Of a stretch of 64,000 bases of DNA, positions 28,217 through 37,232 are shown one piece after another; the first letter of the stretch is position 1; every line of letters begins with the position of its first letter. A program made the translations under genes and the position numbers. Below the pieces are notes generated by a model, which was not told where the DNA came from, ran no database searches, and saw only the letters and a list, made by a program, of their open reading frames with translations. Source of the DNA: DATGKG01 sp963851325 (lineage in GTDB: Bacteria; Desulfobacterota; Binatia; Binatales; Binataceae); contig CAWKOR010000001.1 of NCBI GenBank assembly GCA_963851325.1, positions 4,154,001 to 4,218,000 on the forward strand, in the 5' to 3' direction.

Positions 28217-29008
28217 CTAGCTCGCCAGAAACTTCTTCAGATGCTCGGAGAAATTCGCACGCTGCTCGATTTGCGGCACGTGGCCGGCTTGTTCGATCAT
28301 CTGAACCCGCGCGTTTGGAATCAGGGCCGCGAAGTCTGAGGCGTAGACCGGCGGCACCAACGCATCCTGCGCGCCCCACAGCACGAGGGTCCGCGCCTTG
28401 ATGCGCGGCAGCCGGCGCTTCAATCCGCGCTCCGGGATCGGATGGATAAAATGCGAGGTGCTCGCGAGCGCGCCAAAGCGCTGCACCAGCGCGGCGTCCA
28501 TCGCTTCTCGCTCGGTCGGCATCGCAAGCTTGGCTGCGACCTCGGGCTTCGAGGGATCGAGGAAGAGCAACTTCACCAGCTTCTCCGGCGCCACCAGCAG
28601 ATGGTCGCCGACCGGGGCGTCGTCGCGCCATAGTCCCATCGCATCGATCAGCACCAGTTTGCCGACCCGATCGCGGAAGGTTGCGGCATACTCCGCGGCG
28701 ACCATTCCACCGAAGGAATGACCGACCAAATCGACGCGATCGAGGCCGAGGCGATCAAACAGATCGTCGTAGTATAAGACCAGGTCCGACAAACCATCGA
28801 GATGCTCGAGGTCCTCGGTCTCTTCAGAACCCGCGTGTGCGGGAGCCAAGACCCGGCGATACGCAGCGAGGTCGTCGAGGAAGCCGTCCCACTCCTGGCC
28901 GAACGGACCATGGAGGTAAACCACCGGAGCTCCCGCGCCTTTGATGATCACGGAATTAGCGGCAAAGCCGCCGGGCAGTTCGATGTTCTGTGGGGTCTCG
29001 GTGTTCAT
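28217..29008 (-). CDS. Alpha/beta hydrolase
   Basis: The 263-residue hydrolase has the nucleophile elbow GHSFGG, the acid in LWGAQDALV and His in EQAGHVPQIE, with oxyanion-region VYLHGPFG. It could hydrolyse a ring-cleavage product or an ester. Its ATG overlaps the stop of the preceding luciferase-like gene by 4 nt, so the two are translationally coupled, and both follow a TetR gene. This places it in a small catabolic operon. Confidence 0.9.
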   Translation of the reverse strand: MNTETPQNIELPGGFAANSVIIKGAGAPVVYLHGPFGQEWDGFLDDLAAYRRVLAPAHAGSEETEDLEHLDGLSDLVLYYDDLFDRLGLDRVDLVGHSFGGMVAAEYAATFRDRVGKLVLIDAMGLWRDDAPVGDHLLVAPEKLVKLLFLDPSKPEVAAKLAMPTEREAMDAALVQRFGALASTSHFIHPIPERGLKRRLPRIKARTLVLWGAQDALVPPVYASDFAALIPNARVQMIEQAGHVPQIEQRANFSEHLKKFLAS

Positions 29009-30279
29009 GCCTGAACCTTCGCCTCCGCGATGCGGGATGCTCGCTGCGCGAGTTTAGGCTGATTGCGCGTCGCGCCCTGTGGCCACCATCGATCGACGTA
29101 GCCTTCGCGGTCCCAGATGCCACGGATCTTCGGCAGCACCTTCTCGGCGAAAAGTCCGCTGCTGTAGGCGGTGAGCTCGGGATCCATCGACTGAATCTGG
29201 AGGATGACCATCAGATGGCCGACGCGAATGTTGCGGACGGCTTCTTCGATTTGCGCCGCGACGGTTGCGGGGCTGCCGCCGATTACCATCCGCGAATCTT
29301 CCACGAGCTGCTTCCAGGTCGCTTCATGCGGCTTGAAATCGAAGCTGAACGCGCTGGCGCCGCGATGACTGAGCTGAAACTCGAAGCTCTTCTTCGTCAT
29401 GAAGCCCGGCACATTGCCGAAATGCGGCGCGACATAGAGCGACTTGGAATAGAAGTTGCGCAGATGCTTCAGGTAGATGCGCTCCGCCTCGGCATCGGTG
29501 TCCGCGACCACCACCAACTGCGCGAAGCCCGCGCGGTAAGGGTTGTCATCCATGCCGGCCTTGGCCACCGAATCCCAGTAACCGTCCATCAGTACCTTCG
29601 CGTACTTGTGGCCCATGAAGCTGAGATAGCTGTAGGTGTAGTCGTGGTCGGTCGCGAACTTCCACGTTTCAACGGAGCCGCCGCCGGCCAGCCATATAGG
29701 AGGATGCGGCTTCTGCAGCGGCTTCGGCCACGGGTTGACGTAGCGCAGCTTGGTGAAGCGGCCGTTGAACGGGAACGGTCCCGGACGCGTCCACGCCTGC
29801 TTGATGAGATCATGCGCCTCGTAGTAGCGCGGGCGTACTTGCGTGGGCGGGATGCCATAGCATCCGGTGGTGTCCATCGGGGAGCCGACCGGAAATCCCG
29901 CCACCAGCCGTCCGCCACTCAGGCAATCGAGTAGCGCAAACTCCTCGGCGACGCGGATTGGTGGATTATAAAGCGGCAGCGTGTTTCCGAGCACCACCAG
30001 CGCCGCATCGGATTTACGGCGCGCCAGCACCGTCGCGATCATGTTCGGCGAAATCGGAAATCCGTATCCGTTCTGATGATGCTCGTTGAGGCCGAGCCCG
30101 TCGAAGCCGAGGTCATCCGCCATCTCCAGTTCGTCGAGGTTCCAGTGCAGGTACTTGGCGACTTCCTCGGAACGGCATAGTTCGTCATTGGGGGGAGTGA
30201 CCCAGATGCTCTCGTAGCGGTCGCGGAAATCATCCGGCAGATCGCGATAGCCTTGCATGTGAAACCAGATCGTCTTCAT
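29005..30279 (-). CDS. LLM-class flavin-dependent monooxygenase
   Basis: The 424-residue bacterial-luciferase-like TIM barrel has MADDLGFDGLGLNEHHQNG, FALLDCLSGGRLVAGFPVG, and RVGHLMVILQIQSMDPE near the C-terminus. Family members use FMNH2 or F420H2 to oxidise aldehydes, thiols or aromatic compounds; the cofactor cannot be told from sequence. It overlaps the TetR gene upstream by 4 nt and the hydrolase gene downstream by 4 nt, a tight three-gene operon. Confidence 0.9.
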   Translation of the reverse strand: MKTIWFHMQGYRDLPDDFRDRYESIWVTPPNDELCRSEEVAKYLHWNLDELEMADDLGFDGLGLNEHHQNGYGFPISPNMIATVLARRKSDAALVVLGNTLPLYNPPIRVAEEFALLDCLSGGRLVAGFPVGSPMDTTGCYGIPPTQVRPRYYEAHDLIKQAWTRPGPFPFNGRFTKLRYVNPWPKPLQKPHPPIWLAGGGSVETWKFATDHDYTYSYLSFMGHKYAKVLMDGYWDSVAKAGMDDNPYRAGFAQLVVVADTDAEAERIYLKHLRNFYSKSLYVAPHFGNVPGFMTKKSFEFQLSHRGASAFSFDFKPHEATWKQLVEDSRMVIGGSPATVAAQIEEAVRNIRVGHLMVILQIQSMDPELTAYSSGLFAEKVLPKIRGIWDREGYVDRWWPQGATRNQPKLAQRASRIAEAKVQA

Positions 30280-31016
30280 CGGCTCGTTCCTCTTCTCGGC
30301 ATTCCGAGTACGTGTACTTTGCGAGTCGGCGGCTTCGATTCGAGAGTCTCCCCTCGCGCCGCCACGACCAAACCTTGCAGATACGAATCCAGCGCCCTCG
30401 AAACAAATCCCTCCGGCTCCAGCCCGGTCGTATGAACCAGAAACTCACGGTCCCGCGTCACCATGAAAGCGCCATTGAGGATCGACCAGATCGCGACCGT
30501 CACTCCGGTGGGACCCAGCGAATCCGCCATCAACCCGGTATCGAAGGCGCGTCTTACGCTGCCCTCGAACAGATGAAACACCTCGTGACTTATTTTCGAA
30601 CCGCGATCGAAGGCGCGAATTTCCGACGAGCGCCGAAGCCGCTTCCTAATCTCGTAGTAGGGGGTCGGCTCGCCCACCAGGATCGGATCCGCGGACTCCT
30701 GAAGGTATTCGATGTAGACCTGCGCGAGGGTTCGGATCTCTTCCAGTGGCCCCAGTCCGCGCGACTTCACTTCGCGATAGCCGTCTCCGAGGCGCTCGCT
30801 GCGGTCGGCGCGTAGGTTCAAGTAGACCTCGTCGCGGGAGGCGAAATGCAGATAGATGGTGCCGACCGCGACCTTGGCCTCGCGCGCGATCATCTCCATG
30901 GTGGCGTTTTCGACGCCGCGCTGCGCGAACACCCGCGCCGCGGCGGTCATGATCCGCGCTGCGCGAGCGTCGTTTTCGGCGCGCCGCCTTTCCCGCACGT
31001 TAAGCGAAACTTTCAT
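30276..31016 (-). CDS. TetR/AcrR family regulator
   Basis: 246 residues. The N-terminal HTH is clear (ARIMTAAARVFAQRGVENATMEMIAREAKVAVGTIYLHFASRDEVY in outline); the C-terminal helical domain would bind an inducer. It is first in an operon with the monooxygenase and hydrolase, so it probably represses its own operon. Palindromes 14-42 bp upstream of its start (31030-31058) are the likely operator, and the divergent MFS gene at 31196 may be controlled too. Confidence 0.9.
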   Translation of the reverse strand: MKVSLNVRERRRAENDARAARIMTAAARVFAQRGVENATMEMIAREAKVAVGTIYLHFASRDEVYLNLRADRSERLGDGYREVKSRGLGPLEEIRTLAQVYIEYLQESADPILVGEPTPYYEIRKRLRRSSEIRAFDRGSKISHEVFHLFEGSVRRAFDTGLMADSLGPTGVTVAIWSILNGAFMVTRDREFLVHTTGLEPEGFVSRALDSYLQGLVVAARGETLESKPPTRKVHVLGMPRRGTSR

Positions 31017-31029
31017 CCCGGTTCATTAG

Positions 31030-31058
31030 ATGAATGAGAATTCATGAATATTGATTCA
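31030..31058. promoter_or_regulatory. Overlapping palindromes, probable TetR operator
   Basis: ATGAAT-gaga-ATTCAT (31030-31045) abuts TGAAT-ATTG-ATTCA (31045-31058). Two half-overlapping inverted repeats of the same ATTCA half-site are typical of TetR-family operators that bind two dimers. They lie between the tetR start and the divergent MFS gene. Assignment is inference from position and symmetry. Confidence 0.65.
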
Positions 31059-31195
31059 CGAATAGATGAGAAGCAGTTCGATTGTCAAACGACATCGATG
31101 GTCGAAATGCGATCCTCGCGCGCTCTAAATAAAGATGGTAGCAATCCATCGCGCCGCCGCGTTATACAGGCTTACCAACTGCGGGGTTATTTAGA

Positions 31196-32452
31196 ATGAG
31201 TGATGCAAATCGGCTCTCGCCCTATCGATGGGTCATCGAGATCCTGCTCCTGTTTACCTTGCTCGCGCAGTCCCTGACCTGGCTTGCCCCGGCGCCGATC
31301 TTGTTGCCGATCACCAAGACCCTCCACATTTCGCCCGCCAGCGCGGGCAGCATCATTTCGGTCATCGCGCTATGTATCGCAATTTTCTCGATGGCGGGCG
31401 CGATAGTAATCGAGAAACTTGGTGCGTTGCGCGCGCTCATCGCAGGCATCTGGCTGATGGCGGTGGCCGAGATCCTGAGCGGCTACTCCGGCAGCTTCGG
31501 GCAACTCCTTTTCTGGCGGGTACTCGAAGGCATCGGCTACGGCATCATCATCGCGCCACCCGGCGCGCTCACCATGCAATGGTTCGGCGAGCACGAATGG
31601 CCCTACATCAACATGATCAACGCGCTATGCGCCTACATCGGGCTGTTCGCCGTTTTCCAGTTGACGGTGCCGATCTACAACGCGGTGGGGTCGTCGTGGT
31701 TGCTGGTGTTGCGCGACTACGGCATCGCCTGCGCGGTGGTCGCCCTGGCGTGGACGATTTTCGGCTACGAACGTCGCGTCGCGATCGTCGATACGGCGGT
31801 TGCTGAATCGGCCCAGGAGCGCAGCGGCTCGGCACTGGGCGAGGTCGCGCGGCGTCGTGAGATTCGGCTGATCGCGGCGGGGTTGTTCGGCGGGATGTGG
31901 GTCTTCCAGCTTTACACAGCATTCCTGCCGACTTACTTCAGCCAGTATCGCGGACTCGGTCTCGGCGAAGCATCGGCGCTGACCTCGGTGCTTCCGCTCA
32001 CCGGCATATTCGCCGCGTTGGGGGGAGGCCTCGGGACCGGCATGTTGGGCCTTCGCAAGCCATTCCTGTGGCCGGTCGCCATTTGCACCTTGTTCGGATC
32101 TCTCGGCGCGATCCTGTTTCCCGATCCGATGCTGATTCGCGCGTCGTTGGTGCTGGTCGGAATTGGCGGCGCGGGATCGCTGCCCGCGATCACGACGCTG
32201 GTGATGGAACTTAAGGGAATGACACCCGAGAAGATGGGCGTCGGGCTCGCCTTTGTATGGTCGGTCGGCTATGCCGGCGCGTTTCTGTCGCCGATCATCG
32301 GCGGTGCGATGGCTGAATCGGTGGGACTCAAGAACGTGATGCTGTTCTTCCTCGTCTTCCAGTTCCTGCCTATCGGGTGCATGTACCTGTTGCCGGAGAC
32401 CGGAAAGGGAAGGGCCGCGCCCGCACAGACGGCGACGGCGGCTGCCGGGTGA
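31196..32452 (+). CDS. MFS transporter (CynX/NimT-like)
   Basis: The 418-residue carrier has about 12 helices. Features are LLAQSLTWLAPAPILLPITKTLHIS in helix 1, LEGIGYGIIIAPPGAL, and VWSVGYAGAFLSPIIGGAMAES in the second half. It may take up the substrate or export the product of the adjacent monooxygenase operon, from which it diverges across the TetR operator region. ATG 31196 has little ribosome-site sequence. Confidence 0.85.
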   Translation: MSDANRLSPYRWVIEILLLFTLLAQSLTWLAPAPILLPITKTLHISPASAGSIISVIALCIAIFSMAGAIVIEKLGALRALIAGIWLMAVAEILSGYSGSFGQLLFWRVLEGIGYGIIIAPPGALTMQWFGEHEWPYINMINALCAYIGLFAVFQLTVPIYNAVGSSWLLVLRDYGIACAVVALAWTIFGYERRVAIVDTAVAESAQERSGSALGEVARRREIRLIAAGLFGGMWVFQLYTAFLPTYFSQYRGLGLGEASALTSVLPLTGIFAALGGGLGTGMLGLRKPFLWPVAICTLFGSLGAILFPDPMLIRASLVLVGIGGAGSLPAITTLVMELKGMTPEKMGVGLAFVWSVGYAGAFLSPIIGGAMAESVGLKNVMLFFLVFQFLPIGCMYLLPETGKGRAAPAQTATAAAG

Positions 32453-32520
32453 TTTCTACAGCGCTAATGGCATAGGCCGCAGAGTCTCTTCGCCGACGGC
32501 TGCGGCGCGCCGTCGATGCC

Positions 32521-33231
32521 TTAGATTTTCGCTGCGAGCCGCTCCGCCATTTTGCGGAACTCGGGATCTTTCTTGCGCCGCATAATCTCAGCCGCGGTGA
32601 CGCCCTTTGGATCAGGAATGTTGCCCTTGGCGCCATGCCCTATCAGCATCGCGAAGTGCTTTTTGTCGCTGGCCTTCTTCAGCATGTAATGGAGCGCGGT
32701 CATCCCCTTGGGATCGCGGTAATTCGGGTCGGCGCCGAGTTTCAGCAACTCCTCCGCGGCTTCGAAGTGGCTCCATTTGATAGCGGCGAGAAACGGAGTT
32801 TCGTCTTCGGCAACATCATTTATGTTGGCGCCATTGCGAACCAGCAGCCGGATGGCCGCTAGGTCATTGTTGAACGATGCCGCCCATAGGCAGTAATTTG
32901 GATTCGATCCTCGTTTGAGCAGGTATTTCGCCAGGACCAGATTTTCGCCGCGACTGATCGCATACCACAGCGGGGTGGCCTTCCAAGCCCCCTCTGAAAA
33001 CGCTTCTTGATTGATCGCGAGGCCGCAATTTAAGAGCACTTCGGCGGTCGCGACGCTGTCCGCCGCTTTGCGCTGATTGTCCTTGACCTTCACCCCGCAA
33101 CAGACATGCAGCCAATTGCGCCCCCTCTCGTCGCGATAGCCGAGGAGTTCTGGATTTTCCTTCAAGGCCCGCCGCACCTCCGGCGACCGCAGGCCTTTGA
33201 CCAGCTCGAGCAGCCTGGTTTTCGATACCAC
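32521..33231 (-). CDS. Ankyrin-repeat protein
   Basis: About 236 residues with four to five ankyrin repeats, for example ATPLWYAISRGENLVLAKYLLKRGSNPN, LAAIRLLVRNGANIN, EAAEELLKLGADPN and GMTALHYMLKKAS in outline. No signal peptide or catalytic domain; probably a protein-interaction scaffold in the cytosol. The start is GTG 33231, 2 nt after the stop of the upstream TetR gene, so it is translationally coupled to it. A longer frame into the tetR gene (to 33435) is a shadow. Confidence 0.8.
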   Translation of the reverse strand: MVSKTRLLELVKGLRSPEVRRALKENPELLGYRDERGRNWLHVCCGVKVKDNQRKAADSVATAEVLLNCGLAINQEAFSEGAWKATPLWYAISRGENLVLAKYLLKRGSNPNYCLWAASFNNDLAAIRLLVRNGANINDVAEDETPFLAAIKWSHFEAAEELLKLGADPNYRDPKGMTALHYMLKKASDKKHFAMLIGHGAKGNIPDPKGVTAAEIMRRKKDPEFRKMAERLAAKI

Positions 33232-33233
33232 GG

Positions 33234-33917
33234 TCAGCGCAAACCGATGAGCGCCGCAACGCTCTTGCTCACGAAGGCGCGCCACTCCGGATCGCCCACC
33301 AGCTCGGGAACGATGGTCTCCATGTGCGTGAGGCCCATGATGAAGATGCTGTATGCGTACGCGGCGAAGGTGGGATTCAGTTTCGGATCGATCTTCCCGG
33401 TTCGTTGCGCAGTGGCGATGATCCCACTGAGCCATTTGATCGACAGCTCATTCGATGCGGAGACTACGCGCTTCACTTTCGCATCCTTGGTTGCCGCGGA
33501 GTGGATCTCAATCGAGAGCTGGCGCAGCAGCTTTAACTCCGGTTCTGTATAAACCGCCGCCAGCGAGGGCAATCCAGCCGCATCATGTTTCTGCTGTGAG
33601 GCCTGGACGAAAAACGGGATCGAACCCATCGCGCAGCGCGTCACTTCAAACAGCAGGTCGGCCTTGCTCGCGAAGTGCTTGTAGATCGCGCCCGCGGTAA
33701 TTCCACTGGCTTTCGCGATGGCCGGCATCGAGCTGCTGGCGAAACCTTGCTCGGCGAAGAAGCGCGTCGCCGCCCGCAGTATGCGTTCGCGAGTCGAGGT
33801 GCTTGCTTCCGGGCTCGAGTCTGAAGCTGGGGTTTTGGGTGGCGGGGATTTTCGCGCGCGCACGATTCGTTCTTTAGCCGCGGACTCCGGTAAGGCGATT
33901 CGTTTTTCACCACTCAT
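33234..33917 (-). CDS. TetR/AcrR family regulator
   Basis: 227 residues: a basic, Pro-rich N-terminal extension of about 40 residues, then a canonical TetR HTH (RERILRAATRFFAEQGF...ITAGAIYKHFASKADLL) and a helical ligand domain. It diverges from two amidohydrolase genes across an intergenic region holding two matching palindromes (33957-33972 and 33992-34007). It is thus the probable repressor of the amidohydrolases and of itself. The ankyrin gene follows directly. Confidence 0.92.
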   Translation of the reverse strand: MSGEKRIALPESAAKERIVRARKSPPPKTPASDSSPEASTSTRERILRAATRFFAEQGFASSSMPAIAKASGITAGAIYKHFASKADLLFEVTRCAMGSIPFFVQASQQKHDAAGLPSLAAVYTEPELKLLRQLSIEIHSAATKDAKVKRVVSASNELSIKWLSGIIATAQRTGKIDPKLNPTFAAYAYSIFIMGLTHMETIVPELVGDPEWRAFVSKSVAALIGLR

Positions 33918-33956
33918 ATTTGTAGGGCTTGATGATGACTGATTTTCGATTGACAG

Positions 33957-34007
33957 GTAAACGGCGATTTACTATTTTTTCTCCGGGTTGAGTAAATAGC
34001 CATTTAC
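33957..34007. promoter_or_regulatory. Paired GTAAA-N6-TTTAC operators
   Basis: Two inverted repeats with the same half-site: GTAAA-CGGCGA-TTTAC (33957-33972) and GTAAAT-AGCC-ATTTAC (33992-34007), with centres 35 bp apart. They lie between the divergent tetR and amidohydrolase starts. Repetition of an identical dyad is strong evidence for a specific DNA-binding site; TetR as the binder is inferred from position. Confidence 0.7.
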
Positions 34008-34078
34008 CACCGCTCAAAATCCAAATTGTCACGCCGCAAAACCTGTCGCCAAGCGTGCGCAGTATAAGGACCTTCGCT

Positions 34079-35209
34079 ATGGAAGTTGCCAAAGATGTCG
34101 TCGTGGATGCCGATGGCCACATTCTCGAACCGCCTGACCTCTGGGAGAAATACCTCGAGGCGAAATATCAGCCGCGCGCCATCAAAGTCGTCAAAAACGA
34201 CAACGGACTGGAGTGCCTCCAGTATGACGGCAAGCTTTCGCAGATGGCGCAGCCGGGATTTCTCAGCGCGCTCGGTGGGATGGGACGCGGGCAGGACGCG
34301 CTGCGTCCCGATGCCGATCGTACTTACGTCAACTGCGCCCCCTTCGGCTCCATGGACGCGAAAGAGCGCGTCGCGCTGCTCGATCGCGAGAACCTTGCCA
34401 TGGCGGTGCTCTATCCGACGCTGGGGATTTTGTGGGAGTCGGAGGTCGAGGATATCGAACTCTCCCAGGCGTATTGCCGCGCCTACAATCGCTGGATCGC
34501 CGAATTCTGCCGGCCCTACAGCGATCGCCTGATCCCGATCGCACATCTATCGCTGGGCGATCCCGCGGCGGCTGCGGAAGAACTTCGGCGTGCAGTCAAA
34601 GATGGATGTCGCGGCGCTTTCGTCGCGCCGTTCACCATTACGCGCAAGCCGCATGGCCATCCGGATCATGATGCGGTTTTCGCTACCGCGCAGGAACTCG
34701 ATGTGCCGCTGGCGATTCATCCGACCTTCGAGCCCAAGGGACTCAGCCGCGCGCGATTCCACGGCATGGAACGGATGCCGCTGCTGGGCGTGGTGGCGTC
34801 GCAAATTCTGCAACAACCCCTCAGTACCCTTTTTCAGTTCGGCGTGTTCGACAAGTTTCCGAAGCTGAGAGTGGTGATCCTCGAATCGGGCTCCTCATGG
34901 CTCGGCTTCTGGATGGATCGGATGGATGAAGGCTACGAGACGTGGATCGGCGCGACCCTTCCGCTCAAAAAGAAACCCAGCGAATATGTCCGCGAGCAGG
35001 TTTGGGTATCGGGCGATCCCGACGAGCAGGCCACCGCCTACGTCATCGACTATGTCGGACGCGATCGCTTCTTCTGGGCGAGCGACTTCCCGCATCCCGA
35101 TCACGGCGGCAAATATCTTGAGGCGCTCGCGCGGATGGTCGCGCCCATGTCGGCCGAGGCGCGGCGCGGGGTGGTCGGCGAAAACGTTATCCAATGTTAC
35201 AAGCTGTAG
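34079..35209 (+). CDS. Amidohydrolase-2 family metal-dependent hydrolase, paralogue 1
   Basis: 376 residues of TIM-barrel type. Metal-site motifs: DADGHILEP near the N-terminus, the barrel His in LAIHPTFEP and Asp in FFWASDFPHPDH at the C-terminus. Similar proteins act as decarboxylases or hydrolases in aromatic breakdown (ACMSD-like). ATG 34079 follows AAGGACC at a good distance; GTG 34055 is possible. The gene is immediately followed (10 bp) by a close paralogue, and both are probably repressed by the divergent TetR. Confidence 0.9.
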   Translation: MEVAKDVVVDADGHILEPPDLWEKYLEAKYQPRAIKVVKNDNGLECLQYDGKLSQMAQPGFLSALGGMGRGQDALRPDADRTYVNCAPFGSMDAKERVALLDRENLAMAVLYPTLGILWESEVEDIELSQAYCRAYNRWIAEFCRPYSDRLIPIAHLSLGDPAAAAEELRRAVKDGCRGAFVAPFTITRKPHGHPDHDAVFATAQELDVPLAIHPTFEPKGLSRARFHGMERMPLLGVVASQILQQPLSTLFQFGVFDKFPKLRVVILESGSSWLGFWMDRMDEGYETWIGATLPLKKKPSEYVREQVWVSGDPDEQATAYVIDYVGRDRFFWASDFPHPDHGGKYLEALARMVAPMSAEARRGVVGENVIQCYKL

Positions 35210-35219
35210 GATTCGGAAC

Positions 35220-36347
35220 ATGCCAAACAATCAGTTAGTCATTGACGCGGACGGCCACATCCTCGAACCGCCGGATATGTGGGACAACTACCTCGAGGAG
35301 AAATATCGGCCGCGCGGCATCAAAATAAAGCAAGATGAAATCGGCCTCGAATATCTGGAGTACGACGGCAAACCCGCGCAAATGCTGCTGCACGGGATCT
35401 TGCACACGCTCGGCGCGATGGGTCGGCCGGTCACGGATTTGGCGCCGACGGCGGACAAAACCTACGTCGGAAGTGCGCCTTTCGGTTCGATGAATGCGAA
35501 GGACCGACTCGCGCTTCTGGATCGCGACGGCATCGACAAGGCAATCCTGTATCCCACCGTCGGGCTGCTGTGGGAGGCGGAAGTCGAAGACCCCGAGATC
35601 ACCAACGCCTACTGCCGCGCCTACAATCGATGGATCGCCGATTTCTGCCGCGACTCGGGCGGACGCCTGATTCCGATTGCGCATCTGTCGTTGCTCGACG
35701 TTCCCGCCGCGGTCGCCGAACTGGAGCGGGCGGTGAAGGACGGATGCAAAGGCGCCTTCGTCGCGCCGTTCAATCATCTGCGCAAGGCCCATGGCCATCC
35801 CGATCATGACCCGCTGTTTGCCAAGTTCCAGGAGCTCGACGTTCCGTTCGGGATTCATCCGACCTTCGAACCTCGCAGCCTGATGTCCAAGCGCTTCAAC
35901 GGAATGGAGATTGCCATCTGGTACCACCAGATCATGGCGTGTCATTCGGCGCAGCTCGCATTCACGACCCTGTTTTCATTCGGAGTCTTCGATAAATTTC
36001 CGCAATTGAAAACGGTGGTGCTGGAATCCGGCGGCGGGTGGATCGGCTACTGGGTCGATAGAATGGATGCGCTGTCCGAGGTCCCGATCAATCGCGCGCC
36101 ACTGAAGCATCTGCCGAGTCACTACATCCGCACCCAATGCTGGATTTCCGCCGATCCCGACGAACGCGCGTTTGCCGGCCTGGCGAAGTTCATTGGCGAC
36201 GATCGCTTCTTTTGGGCCAGCGACTTTCCGCATGCCGATCACGGCGGCGAGTATATGAAGGAGCTCAAGGAGTTGCTGGCGACGCTGCCGGCGCCGAGTG
36301 CGGCCAAAGTGGCCGGGGAAAACGTCGCCGCGCTCTACAAGATCTGA
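35220..36347 (+). CDS. Amidohydrolase-2 family metal-dependent hydrolase, paralogue 2
   Basis: 375 residues, collinear with the preceding gene over its whole length: DADGHILEPPDMW, GSAPFGSMNAKDRLALLD, AYCRAYNRWIADFC, FGIHPTFEPRS, FFWASDFPHADHGGEY. Active-site residues are kept in both copies, while the region after IHPTFEP differs (EIAIWYHQIMACHS here), where substrate contacts would lie. ATG 35220 follows AGGA. A tandem duplicate or a two-subunit enzyme are both possible. Confidence 0.9.
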   Translation: MPNNQLVIDADGHILEPPDMWDNYLEEKYRPRGIKIKQDEIGLEYLEYDGKPAQMLLHGILHTLGAMGRPVTDLAPTADKTYVGSAPFGSMNAKDRLALLDRDGIDKAILYPTVGLLWEAEVEDPEITNAYCRAYNRWIADFCRDSGGRLIPIAHLSLLDVPAAVAELERAVKDGCKGAFVAPFNHLRKAHGHPDHDPLFAKFQELDVPFGIHPTFEPRSLMSKRFNGMEIAIWYHQIMACHSAQLAFTTLFSFGVFDKFPQLKTVVLESGGGWIGYWVDRMDALSEVPINRAPLKHLPSHYIRTQCWISADPDERAFAGLAKFIGDDRFFWASDFPHADHGGEYMKELKELLATLPAPSAAKVAGENVAALYKI

Positions 36348-36353
36348 GGACGG

Positions 36354-37223
<870 letters not shown>

Positions 37224-37232
37224 TCTACTGAT

